A stretch of 64,000 nt of DNA from Bradyrhizobium sp. NP1 (lineage in GTDB: Bacteria > Pseudomonadota > Alphaproteobacteria > Rhizobiales > Xanthobacteraceae). The first letter of the stretch is position 1; the number at the start of each line of letters is the position of its first letter. The notes beneath the pieces were generated by a model that was given only the letters and a program-made list of their open reading frames with translations, was not told where the DNA came from and made no database searches. Positions 21,667-29,349 of the stretch are shown in pieces. Location: positions 62,001-126,000 of the forward strand of contig NZ_CP127385.1 of NCBI RefSeq assembly GCF_030378205.1. Direction: 5' to 3'. The position numbers and the translations under genes were made by a program.

Positions 21667-21706
21667 TTGCAATGCAAGCGGAATATGCTAGCATTGCTAG
21701 CATATT
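21661..21706 (+). promoter_or_regulatory. coaBC promoter with an overlapping perfect palindromic operator
   Basis: TTGTGA (21661-21666) and TATGCT (21684-21689) are spaced by exactly 17 bases and make a sigma-70-like promoter. A perfect palindrome with 12-base arms and one central base covers 21682-21706. It is also two tandem copies of TGCTAGCAT (21686-21694 and 21695-21703). The palindrome overlaps the -10 and lies 18 bases before the coaBC start. Its half-site resembles the TGCTATCA half-site known for FitA-type antitoxins, matching the N-terminal domain of the protein encoded downstream. Confidence 0.7.
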
Positions 21707-21724
21707 CTCTGGCCGGAGGCGCTC

Positions 21725-23134
21725 ATGGCCAACCTTACCATCCGCAAGCTCGACGACGCGATCCGGGACGAATTGCGCCTGCGCGCGGCCCGCAACGGCC
21801 GCTCGGTCGAGGATGAGGTCCGGGTGATCCTGCGCGAGGCAGCCCAGCAGCCCGCCGCGGGCGCGCCCGAGGCCGCCGAGCCCCATCCCGCGCGGACCCA
21901 CACGGCGGCCGGGGGTCAGCCGCGCATCACCCTGATCATCGGGGGCGGTATAGCCGCCTACAAGGCACTCGATCTGATCCGGCGGCTGAAAGAGCGCGGG
22001 ATAGCGGTCCGCTGCGTGCTGACCAAGGCAGCGCAGCAATTCGTCACGCCGCTGGCCGCGAGCTCCCTCTCCCATGAGCGGGTCCATACCGACCTGTTCG
22101 ACGCCGAAAGCGAGTTCGACGCCGGCCATATTCGCCTGGCGCGCGAGGCCGACCTCATCGTGGTGGCGCCCGCCACCGCCGACCTGATGGCGAAGATGGC
22201 GCAAGGCTCAGCCGACGACCTCGCCAGCGCCATCCTGCTTGCGGCAAGCGGTCCGATCCTGCTCGCGCCGGCGATGAACCCGCTGATGTGGAACAATCCG
22301 GCGACCCGACGCAACGTCATGCAGCTTCGCCGCGACGGCGTCCTCACCGTCGGCCCCAATGCCGGCGAGATGGCGGAAGCGGGCGAAGCCGGCGTCGGCC
22401 GCATGGCGGAGCCGACCGAGATTGCCGCTGCCGCCGAGCACATCCTGCGCCCGCCGCGGCCGCAGCCGCTGAAGGGCAGGCGCGTGCTGATCACCGCCGG
22501 TCCCACCCATGAGGCGATCGATCCGGTGCGCTACATCGCCAACCGCTCCTCCGGCAAGCAGGGTTTTGCCATCGCTGCGGCCGCTCACGCCGCGGGCGCC
22601 GAGGTGCTCCTGATCTCCGGGCCGGTGACGCTGTCAGATCCGCCCGGCGTGCTGGTGAGCCGGGTCGAATCGGCGCGGCAGATGCTGCAGCGGGTGGAAG
22701 CGGCGCTGCCGGTCGACGTCGCGATCTTCGCCGCCGCGGTCGCCGACTGGCGCGTCGCGCATGAAGGCGGCCAGAAGCTGAAGAAGACGGCCCACGGCAT
22801 GCCGCCGCTCGAACTCGTCGAAAACCCGGACATCCTGGCGACGATCGCCAGATTGAAGGATAATCGCCCGCCGCTCGTGATCGGCTTCGCCGCCGAGACC
22901 GAGCACCTGATCGACAACGCCAAGGCGAAATTTGCGCGCAAAGGCTGCGACTGGATCCTCGCCAATGACGTATCGCCGGAAAGCGGCGTGATGGGCGGCG
23001 ACCGCAATCGCGTGCATCTATTGTCGCGGAGCGGCAGCGAGATCACAGTCGATTCCTGGCCGGTCATGACCAAGGAGCAGGTCGCGGCCGAGCTCGTCGC
23101 CCATATCGCCAAAACCCTGGAGACGCCTGCGTGA
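21725..23134 (+). CDS. coaBC: CoaBC (PPC decarboxylase / PPC synthetase) with a fused N-terminal FitA-like antitoxin domain
   Basis: Two successive steps of CoA synthesis: ligation of cysteine to phosphopantothenate, then decarboxylation. 469 residues against about 406 in E. coli. The extra N-terminus (1-45, [20 protein letters not shown] then [15 protein letters not shown]) reads as a complete ribbon-helix-helix antitoxin of the FitA/VapB type. An Ala/Pro linker (46-66) leads to the flavoprotein domain ([42 protein letters not shown] near 182) and the synthetase domain from about 250 ([27 protein letters not shown]). GGAGG at 21715-21719 supports ATG 21725, so the extension is genuine, not a misplaced start. 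No toxin gene follows; dut does. Confidence 0.93.
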   Translation: MANLTIRKLDDAIRDELRLRAARNGRSVEDEVRVILREAAQQPAAGAPEAAEPHPARTHTAAGGQPRITLIIGGGIAAYKALDLIRRLKERGIAVRCVLTKAAQQFVTPLAASSLSHERVHTDLFDAESEFDAGHIRLAREADLIVVAPATADLMAKMAQGSADDLASAILLAASGPILLAPAMNPLMWNNPATRRNVMQLRRDGVLTVGPNAGEMAEAGEAGVGRMAEPTEIAAAAEHILRPPRPQPLKGRRVLITAGPTHEAIDPVRYIANRSSGKQGFAIAAAAHAAGAEVLLISGPVTLSDPPGVLVSRVESARQMLQRVEAALPVDVAIFAAAVADWRVAHEGGQKLKKTAHGMPPLELVENPDILATIARLKDNRPPLVIGFAAETEHLIDNAKAKFARKGCDWILANDVSPESGVMGGDRNRVHLLSRSGSEITVDSWPVMTKEQVAAELVAHIAKTLETPA

Positions 23135-23589
23135 ACGCCACGGTCACGGTCGAGGTCCGGCAACTGCCGCATGGCGAGGGCCTGGCGCTACCGGCCTATC
23201 AGAGCACCGATGCCGCGGGGCTCGATCTCGTCGCCGCCGTGCCTGACGAGGCGCCGCTGACGCTGTCGCCGGGTCAGCGCGCGATGGTGCCGACCGGGCT
23301 TGCCATCGCGCTGCCCGCAGGCTTCGAGGCGCAGGTGCGGCCGCGTTCCGGGCTTGCCGCCAAGCATGGCGTCACGGTGTTGAATTCGCCGGGCACGATC
23401 GATGCGGACTATCGCGGCGAGATCAACGTGATCCTGATCAACCACGGCGCGTCGCCGTTCGTGATTCGCCGCGGCGAACGCATCGCGCAGATGGTGATTG
23501 CGCCCGTCGTGCAGGCGCGCCTTGTTCCGGTCGATACGCTTGCCGACACCGCGCGCGGCAGCGGGGGATTCGGGTCGACCGGTCGGTAA
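23131..23589 (+). CDS. dut: Deoxyuridine 5'-triphosphate nucleotidohydrolase
   Basis: Hydrolyses dUTP to dUMP and PPi, keeping uracil out of DNA and feeding dTMP synthesis. 152 residues with all five trimeric dUTPase motifs: [11 protein letters not shown] (1), [11 protein letters not shown] (2), [11 protein letters not shown] (3), [11 protein letters not shown] (4) and the Gly-rich [11 protein letters not shown] (5). The GTG start at 23131 overlaps the coaBC stop by 4 bases, so it is coupled to coaBC, the usual alphaproteobacterial coaBC-dut pair. Confidence 0.97.
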   Translation: MNATVTVEVRQLPHGEGLALPAYQSTDAAGLDLVAAVPDEAPLTLSPGQRAMVPTGLAIALPAGFEAQVRPRSGLAAKHGVTVLNSPGTIDADYRGEINVILINHGASPFVIRRGERIAQMVIAPVVQARLVPVDTLADTARGSGGFGSTGR

Positions 23590-23594
23590 AAAGC

Positions 23595-23707
23595 GATTCA
23601 TTTTTGTCGAATTGCGAACGTTGTTCGCATTTTCCCCCGCTTGCGCCCTCGTTCACGATCTGGACTCTTACCCCTCGAGTCCCGATGGGGATATTGTTCT
23701 TTGATTC
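23595..23707. promoter_or_regulatory. Cluster of four GANTC (CcrM) methylation sites upstream of divL
   Basis: GATTC (23595), GACTC (23663), GAGTC (23677) and GATTC (23703) occur within 113 bases of the dut-divL gap. GANTC is the target of the cell-cycle methyltransferase CcrM in alphaproteobacteria and controls GcrA-dependent promoters. Function here is inferred from density and position. Confidence 0.5.
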
Positions 23708-23787
23708 GCGAACGGCGGCGGGCGACGCGATCTGCACCGGGCGCAAATTCGTGCGGTCTTCTTCGTACGTTCGGTCTTGGGGCAATC

Positions 23788-26304
23788 ATGTCAGGCGTGA
23801 TCGTGGCGATGCGTCGGACGTTGCTGTCGTGCACTTCGTTAGCGCGATCGGTGCGTAGCGGCCTGACCGGCCTCGCCTTCTCGGCGCTGCTGCCGGCATA
23901 CCCCGCCAAGGCCGGCGACCTGTTGTTCCTGGACGTGATCACCACCTTCTACAATTTCACCCACCAGGAAATCGCGGCGCTGACGGCGGCGTTCTCGCTG
24001 CTCGGCTTCTCCGTGGTCGCAGCGATCCTCCTGATGCATACGCGGGTGCGCGCGGCAAAGAGCGACGCCGGGCTGCGCGCCGAGATCGCGCGGCTCCAGG
24101 TGGCAGCCGACCGCTACCGCGCGCTGCTGTTCGCCGAGCCGCAGATCCTGATTGCCTGGGCCGCCGGCGATAACCGCCCGCAGATCTCGGGCGATGTCAG
24201 CCTCCTCGTCCCGCCGGAACAGCCGCAGCGCGTGCTCGCCTTCGGAACCTGGCTGCCGCCGGAACCGGCGCTGCAGATGGATCATGCCGTCGACGGCTTG
24301 CGCGAATCCGGCGAAAGCTTCCTGTTGCACCTGACGAGCTCGAACGGTCATGCGATCGAGGCGATGGGGCGGGCCGTCGGCGGCGAAGCGATCGTGCGGA
24401 TCCGCGAATTGAGCGGGCTGCGGCGCGAGCTCGCCGAAACCAATCGGCGGCACAAGGCGCTGCTCGAAGAGACCGAGATGCTGCTCGGCTTCGCCGCCGC
24501 GGCGCCCTGGCCGATCTGGGCCAAGGGCAGGAAAGGCGAGCTCACTTACGCCAATGCGGCCTATGCCCGCGCCGCCGACGCGGCCAGCATCGACGACGCG
24601 ATGTCCCGCAACCTGGAAGTCCTCGACAGCGACGACCGCGGCGCGATGGAGCGGGCGCTGGCCGGCCACGCCGATTTCAGCGCGCGGCTGCCGATCGTAA
24701 CCGGCGGCGAGCGGCGCATCTACGACGTGCGCGCGATCAATATCGGCGACGGCAGCGTGGGCGTCGCGATCGACGCCAGCGAGGCCGACGCGCTGCGTTC
24801 GGCGCTGGTGCGGATGGCGGAAGCGCACCGCCGCACGCTCGACCAGCTCTCCTCCGGCGTCGCCGTGTTCGACGCCCAGCGACGGCTTGCCTTCTACAAC
24901 GATTCCTATCGCAGGCTTTGGGACCTCGACCGCGCCTTCCTCGATTCCAACCCCGACGATTCCAGCGTGCTCGACCGCCTGCGTGCGTCGCGCAAGCTGC
25001 CCGAGCAGCCTGATTTCCGCGCCTGGAAGGCCAAGCTTCACGAGGCCTATCGCGCGGTGGAGGCCGCCAAGGACACCTGGTACCTGCCGGACGGACGCGC
25101 GCTCAGCGTCGTCACCACGCCAAGCCCCGAAGGCGGCGTCACCTACCTGTTCGACGACGTCACCGAGAGTCTCGACCTCGCCCGTCGCTTCGACGGCCTG
25201 ATCCGGGTGCAGCGCGAGACGCTCGACAGCCTCGCCGAGGGCGTCGCGGTGTTCGGCTCGAACGGTCGCGCGCGACTGTTCAACCCGACTTTCGCGCGGA
25301 TGTGGAGACTTTCGCCCGAGGCGATGCGCGAGGAGCCGCATATCGACACGGTCGCCGACTGGTGCCGGCCGCTGTTCGACGACCCCGAAGCCTGGCGGGC
25401 GATCCGTGCGGCGATCACCGGGATCGAGAACCGCGTCGACGTGCCGCTGAAGCTCGAGCGCAAGGACGGCAGCGTGTTCGACTGCATGATCCGGCCGCTG
25501 CCCGATGGCGCGACCATGCTGACCTTCCAGGACATCACCGATACCGAGAATGTCGAACGCGCGCTGCGCGAGCGGAACGAGGCGCTGGAAGCCGCCGACC
25601 AGATGAAGGTGGATTTCGTCCACCACGTCTCCTACGAGCTGCGCGCACCGCTCACCACCATCATCGGCTTTGCGCATTTCCTCTCGGACCCCTCGACCGG
25701 CCCGCTGACGCCAAAACAGGCCGAATATCTCGATTACGTCACCAAATCGACCAATGCGCTGCTGGCGCTGACCAACAACATCCTCGACCTCGCCACCATC
25801 GATGCCGGCGCCATGAAGCTGGAACTCGGCCCGGTCGACATCATCAAGGCGATCGAAGCCGCAGCCGAAGGCATCCAGGACCGGCTCGCCACCGACCGCA
25901 TCCGCCTGCGGGTCGAAATCGAGCCCAATATCGGCAGCTTCGTCGGCGACGAGCGGCGCGTCGTCCAGGTGCTCTACAACCTGCTCGCCAACGCCGTGGG
26001 CTTCTCGCCCCAGGGCGCCACCGTCGGTATTTCCGCCCGGCGGACCGACCGTGCCGTCGTGTTCGCGGTCAGCGATTCCGGCCCGGGGATTGCGCCCGAC
26101 CTCCAGGACAAGGTATTCGACTGGTTCGAGAGCCACTCCCACGGCTCGCGCCACCGCGGCGCGGGCCTTGGGCTTTCCCTGGTGCGCTCCTTTGTCGAAC
26201 TGCATGGAGGCAAGGTGCGAGTCGATTCGATCGTAGGACGAGGCACGACCGTGACCTGCGACTTCCCGACCGATCAGGCGGCGCAGCGCAACGCCGCTGA
26301 ATGA
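23788..26304 (+). CDS. divL: DivL-type PAS histidine-kinase homologue with Tyr in place of the phosphoacceptor His
   Basis: Cell-cycle signalling protein that in Caulobacter senses DivK~P and controls CckA and so CtrA. From ATG 23788 it has 838 residues (an upstream in-frame start at 23641 is possible). It has an N-terminal membrane segment (FSLLGFSVVAAILLMHT), several PAS-like repeats (about 250-580), a DHp domain and a full ATPase domain (ANAVGFSP, DSGPGIAP, HRGAGLGLSL). The DHp motif reads HHVSYELRAPL: Tyr616 stands where kinases have His, as in DivL Tyr550. tsaE-amgK overlaps its stop by 4 bases (ATGA), the conserved neighbour set of alphaproteobacterial divL. Confidence 0.92.
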   Translation: MSGVIVAMRRTLLSCTSLARSVRSGLTGLAFSALLPAYPAKAGDLLFLDVITTFYNFTHQEIAALTAAFSLLGFSVVAAILLMHTRVRAAKSDAGLRAEIARLQVAADRYRALLFAEPQILIAWAAGDNRPQISGDVSLLVPPEQPQRVLAFGTWLPPEPALQMDHAVDGLRESGESFLLHLTSSNGHAIEAMGRAVGGEAIVRIRELSGLRRELAETNRRHKALLEETEMLLGFAAAAPWPIWAKGRKGELTYANAAYARAADAASIDDAMSRNLEVLDSDDRGAMERALAGHADFSARLPIVTGGERRIYDVRAINIGDGSVGVAIDASEADALRSALVRMAEAHRRTLDQLSSGVAVFDAQRRLAFYNDSYRRLWDLDRAFLDSNPDDSSVLDRLRASRKLPEQPDFRAWKAKLHEAYRAVEAAKDTWYLPDGRALSVVTTPSPEGGVTYLFDDVTESLDLARRFDGLIRVQRETLDSLAEGVAVFGSNGRARLFNPTFARMWRLSPEAMREEPHIDTVADWCRPLFDDPEAWRAIRAAITGIENRVDVPLKLERKDGSVFDCMIRPLPDGATMLTFQDITDTENVERALRERNEALEAADQMKVDFVHHVSYELRAPLTTIIGFAHFLSDPSTGPLTPKQAEYLDYVTKSTNALLALTNNILDLATIDAGAMKLELGPVDIIKAIEAAAEGIQDRLATDRIRLRVEIEPNIGSFVGDERRVVQVLYNLLANAVGFSPQGATVGISARRTDRAVVFAVSDSGPGIAPDLQDKVFDWFESHSHGSRHRGAGLGLSLVRSFVELHGGKVRVDSIVGRGTTVTCDFPTDQAAQRNAAE

Positions 26305-27824
26305 CCGCGCCCACGACATTCTCACTGGCCCTGAGCAACGAAGCGGCGACCGCGCACCTGATGGCGGATCTCGCGCTTCTGACCGGTCCTGGCGACGTCA
26401 TCACGCTGTCCGGCGACCTCGGCGCCGGCAAGACCGCAGCGGCGCGAGCCATGATCCGCTATCTCGCCGGTGACGACACGATCGAGGTTCCAAGCCCGAC
26501 CTTCACGCTGGCGCAGACCTACGACCTTCCGTCATTTCCGCTTGTCCATGCCGATCTCTACCGCATCAACGATGCGAGCGAGCTGGAAGAGATCGGATTG
26601 TCGCCGCTGCCGGAGGCGACCGTGGTACTGATCGAGTGGCCGGAGCGCGCCGCCGACGCGCTGCCCGCGGACCGCATTGACATCGCGTTCAGCCACCGCC
26701 CGGCGTTGGGCAGCTCGGCGCGCGCGGCCGAGATCACCGGCCACGGCAAGGCAGCGGCGCAGGTCGCACGGCTCCAGGTGCTGCGCGAATTCCTCGACGC
26801 ATCGGGCTTTGCGGACGCGCAGCGGCAGCGCATGGCGGGCGACGCCTCGATCCGCTCCTATGCGCGGCTGATCCGCGGCGACGGCGTCTTCATCCTGATG
26901 AACTTTCCGCGGCGGCCGGACGGCCCCGCGACCTATGCCGGAAGGTCCTATAGCGCCGCCGTGCATCTCGCCGAGGACGTCAAGCCGTTCGTCGCGCTGG
27001 CGGGCGGCCTGCGCGCACAGGGCCTGTCGGCGCCCGCGATCATGCATGCCGATCTCGATTCCGGCTTGCTGATCACCGAGGATTTCGGCAGTGCCACCTT
27101 TGTGGCGGGCGATCCGCCGGAGCCGATCCCCGAGCGCTACGAGGCGGCGGCCGAGGTGCTCGCGGCCCTGCATCACCAGAGCCTGCCGCCGACCTTGCCG
27201 CTCGCGCCGCAGCTCGCCTATACGATACCGGCCTTCGACGTCGACGCGATGCTGATCGAGATAGGCCTGATGGTCGAATGGTATCTGCCGGACCGCGGTG
27301 TCGCGCTCGATGATGCCGGGCGCGCCGAGTTCGTCGCGATGTGGCGGGAATTGCTGGCAAAGCCGCTGGCCGCGCCGCCGACCTGGGTGCTGCGCGATTT
27401 TCATTCGCCGAACCTGATCTGGCTCGCCGGGCGCAGCGGGATTGAGCGCGTCGGCGTGATCGACTTCCAGGACGCGGTGCTGGGCCCGCCCGCCTACGAT
27501 CTCGTCTCGCTGCTGCAGGACGCCCGCGTCGACGTTCCCGAAACGCTCGAGCTCGCGCTGCTGACGCGCTACATCAAGGCGCGGCTCGCGGCGGGCGAGG
27601 CCTTCGATCCCGCCGCCTTCGCCGAGCACTACGCCATCATGTCGGCACAGCGCAACACGCGCCTGCTCGGCACCTTCGCCCGGCTCAACCGGCGCGACGG
27701 CAAGCCGCATTATCTGCGGCACCAGCCGCGGATCTGGACCTATCTGACGCGTTCGCTCGCGCACCCGGCGTTGGCGCCGGTCCGGGAATGGTACGCCGCC
27801 AATGTGCCGCCGCCGGGCGCCTAA
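26301..27824 (+). CDS. TsaE-AmgK fusion: t6A ATPase subunit joined to a MurNAc/GlcNAc anomeric kinase-like phosphotransferase
   Basis: 507 residues in two modules. Residues 1-150 are TsaE, the ATPase of the N6-threonylcarbamoyl-adenosine tRNA complex: Walker A GDLGAGKTAAAR, then VPSPTFTLAQ and LIEWPERA. Residues about 165-507 are an aminoglycoside-phosphotransferase-like kinase matching AmgK: catalytic RDFHSPNLIWLAG near 363 and GVIDFQDAVLGPPAYDLVSLLQDA. AmgK phosphorylates MurNAc for MurU in cell-wall recycling. Start ATG overlaps the divL stop. The fusion order is common in Rhizobiales; separate genes exist elsewhere. Both activities are inferred from motifs. Confidence 0.9.
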   Translation: MTAPTTFSLALSNEAATAHLMADLALLTGPGDVITLSGDLGAGKTAAARAMIRYLAGDDTIEVPSPTFTLAQTYDLPSFPLVHADLYRINDASELEEIGLSPLPEATVVLIEWPERAADALPADRIDIAFSHRPALGSSARAAEITGHGKAAAQVARLQVLREFLDASGFADAQRQRMAGDASIRSYARLIRGDGVFILMNFPRRPDGPATYAGRSYSAAVHLAEDVKPFVALAGGLRAQGLSAPAIMHADLDSGLLITEDFGSATFVAGDPPEPIPERYEAAAEVLAALHHQSLPPTLPLAPQLAYTIPAFDVDAMLIEIGLMVEWYLPDRGVALDDAGRAEFVAMWRELLAKPLAAPPTWVLRDFHSPNLIWLAGRSGIERVGVIDFQDAVLGPPAYDLVSLLQDARVDVPETLELALLTRYIKARLAAGEAFDPAAFAEHYAIMSAQRNTRLLGTFARLNRRDGKPHYLRHQPRIWTYLTRSLAHPALAPVREWYAANVPPPGA

Positions 27825-27940
27825 AGCGCGATGGCCTTAGGCCGAACCGCACAGATTTACCTGTTGTTAGCCTCAGCTCCGCTACCGTCGGGGGCGGCGG
27901 CGCCAGGCAAAGCGGCGGCCGCCACGCAGGAATTGGGACC

Positions 27941-28249
27941 ATGCTGACTGAACAGCGCAAGGGCGATCGCGTCACGTTCGAGCGCGGCATTGCCGCGCGC
28001 ATGATGGGGATCGACGGCACCTGGCGGCGCGACTGCACCATCGAGGACGTTTCCGAGATCGGCGCCAAGCTCACGATTGAAGGTTCCGTCGAAGGCCTGC
28101 ACCTGAAGGAATTTTTTCTGCTGTTGTCGTCGACCGGGCTGGCCTATCGGCGCTGCGAGCTCGCCTGGGTCAATGGCGACCAGATTGGCGTCAACTTCCT
28201 GAAACAGGGCGAGAAGAAGAAGAAGCGCCGCGCCTCTGCGGAGGCGTGA
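27941..28249 (+). CDS. PilZ-domain protein (putative c-di-GMP receptor)
   Basis: 102 residues, nearly all one PilZ domain. The c-di-GMP motif 1 RxxxR is RKGDR (7-11) and motif 2 D/NxSxxG is DVSEIGAKL. The rest follows the small beta barrel with a basic C-terminus (KKKKRRASAEA). An AGGA at 27929-27932 supports ATG 27941. It sits between the AmgK and MurU-like genes on the same strand, an insertion into the usual pairing. It is probably cytoplasmic; output target unknown. Confidence 0.85.
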   Translation: MLTEQRKGDRVTFERGIAARMMGIDGTWRRDCTIEDVSEIGAKLTIEGSVEGLHLKEFFLLLSSTGLAYRRCELAWVNGDQIGVNFLKQGEKKKKRRASAEA

Positions 28250-28344
28250 ATTTCGGCCGATGCCGTCGTACAACCGTCATGTCCGATGACTATGGCCTCA
28301 TCCGCATGATATGATTGCTTCAACTGCTTCGCGATTGTAGAGGA

Positions 28345-29067
28345 ATGTCCGTTCATCCCACCAAAGCCATGGTGCTCGCCGCAGGTCTCGGCCTGCGCAT
28401 GCGCCCGCTCACCGACACGATGCCGAAGCCGCTGGTGCCGGTCGCGGGCCAGCCGCTGCTCGACCATGTGCTCGACAAGCTCGCCACCGCCGGCGTGACC
28501 GAGGCCGTGGTCAACGTCCACTATCTGCCGGACCAGATTATCGCGCACACCAAGGGCCGCAGCCGCCCCCGCGTCATCATCTCCGACGAGCGCAATCAGG
28601 TGCTCGGCACCGGCGGCGGCGTGGTCAAGGCGCTGCCGCTGCTCGGCGCCGCGCCGTTCTTCCATGTCAACTCCGACACGATGTGGATCGACGGGGTGCG
28701 CTCGAACCTGGCGCGGCTTGCCGAAGCGTTCGATCCCGCGCGCATGGACATCCTGCTCCTGATGGCGCCGACCACCAACAGCATCGGCTATTCCGGCCGC
28801 GGCGATTACGCGATGCTGCCGGACGGCGCCTTGCGCAAGCGGCGGGAAAACCAGGTCGTGCCGTTCGTCTACGCGGGCGCCGCGATCATGTCGCCGGCGC
28901 TGTTCGCAGATGCGCCCAAGGGCGAGTTCTCGCTGACAAAAATGTTCGACCGCGCCAACGAGCAGGAACGCCTGTTCGGCCTCCGCCTCGAGGGCGTGTG
29001 GATGCACGTCGGGAGCCCCGACGCGATCGCCGCCGCCGAAGAGGCGTTTCTGGAAAGCGTGGCGTAA
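28345..29067 (+). CDS. murU: MurU-like sugar-1-phosphate nucleotidyltransferase
   Basis: Would convert MurNAc-alpha-1-phosphate plus UTP to UDP-MurNAc, bypassing de novo synthesis. 240 residues with the nucleotidyltransferase signature KAMVLAAGLGLRMRPLTDTMPKPLVPV and NSDTMW, GTGGGVVKALPLL, plus a GxGxxGxRxxP-type start. The ATG at 28345 lies directly after GAGGA; an upstream in-frame TTG (28315) is possible. Partner of the AmgK module in the gene before. Specificity for MurNAc is inferred from this context; mannose-1-phosphate or glucose-1-phosphate uridylyl/guanylyltransferase is the alternative. Confidence 0.8.
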   Translation: MSVHPTKAMVLAAGLGLRMRPLTDTMPKPLVPVAGQPLLDHVLDKLATAGVTEAVVNVHYLPDQIIAHTKGRSRPRVIISDERNQVLGTGGGVVKALPLLGAAPFFHVNSDTMWIDGVRSNLARLAEAFDPARMDILLLMAPTTNSIGYSGRGDYAMLPDGALRKRRENQVVPFVYAGAAIMSPALFADAPKGEFSLTKMFDRANEQERLFGLRLEGVWMHVGSPDAIAAAEEAFLESVA

Positions 29068-29074
29068 TAAAGCC

Positions 29075-29255
29075 TGTCGTCCCGGACAAGAGAGCTCCCG
29101 GCAACGCAGTTGCGTTGTCCGGCGGGCGCGATCCCCGAGCCATAACCACGAACGTCTGTGTGGCGCGACGCTGGCGCCGCCGCCTTGCTGCACCACGTGC
29201 AGCGGTGGCTACGGGTCCCCGCTCCGTGCGCAATGGCGCACTGGGCGGGGGATGA
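29075..29255. repeat. Intergenic palindromic repeat between murU and addB
   Basis: The stretch with GTCGTCCCGGACAAG, TCCCGGCAACGC / GCGTTGTCCGG, AACCACGAACGTCTGTG and GGGTCCCCGCTCC ... GGGCGGGGGATGACC looks like a Bradyrhizobium intergenic palindromic repeat. It contains several short inverted arms, for example TGCGC / GCGCA near 29227-29240. No gene is seen between the murU stop and addB. Confidence 0.5.
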
Positions 29256-29349
29256 CCACTTGTGAGATGTGGGCGTAAGTGGACGAGGCCCATGACCAAC
29301 GCGCGATCGCTTCCTATATTGGCCCCTGATTGAGTCTACTCAGGAAGCC

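Noticed and set aside
21725..21860. Separate antitoxin gene upstream of coaBC
   Set aside because: The frame runs without a stop from the RHH part into the CoaBC part, and there is no internal start with a good ribosome site at the domain border.
23839..26325. 828-codon open frame antisense to divL
   Set aside because: Same GC-shadow effect; the sense frame has PAS, DHp and ATPase motifs.
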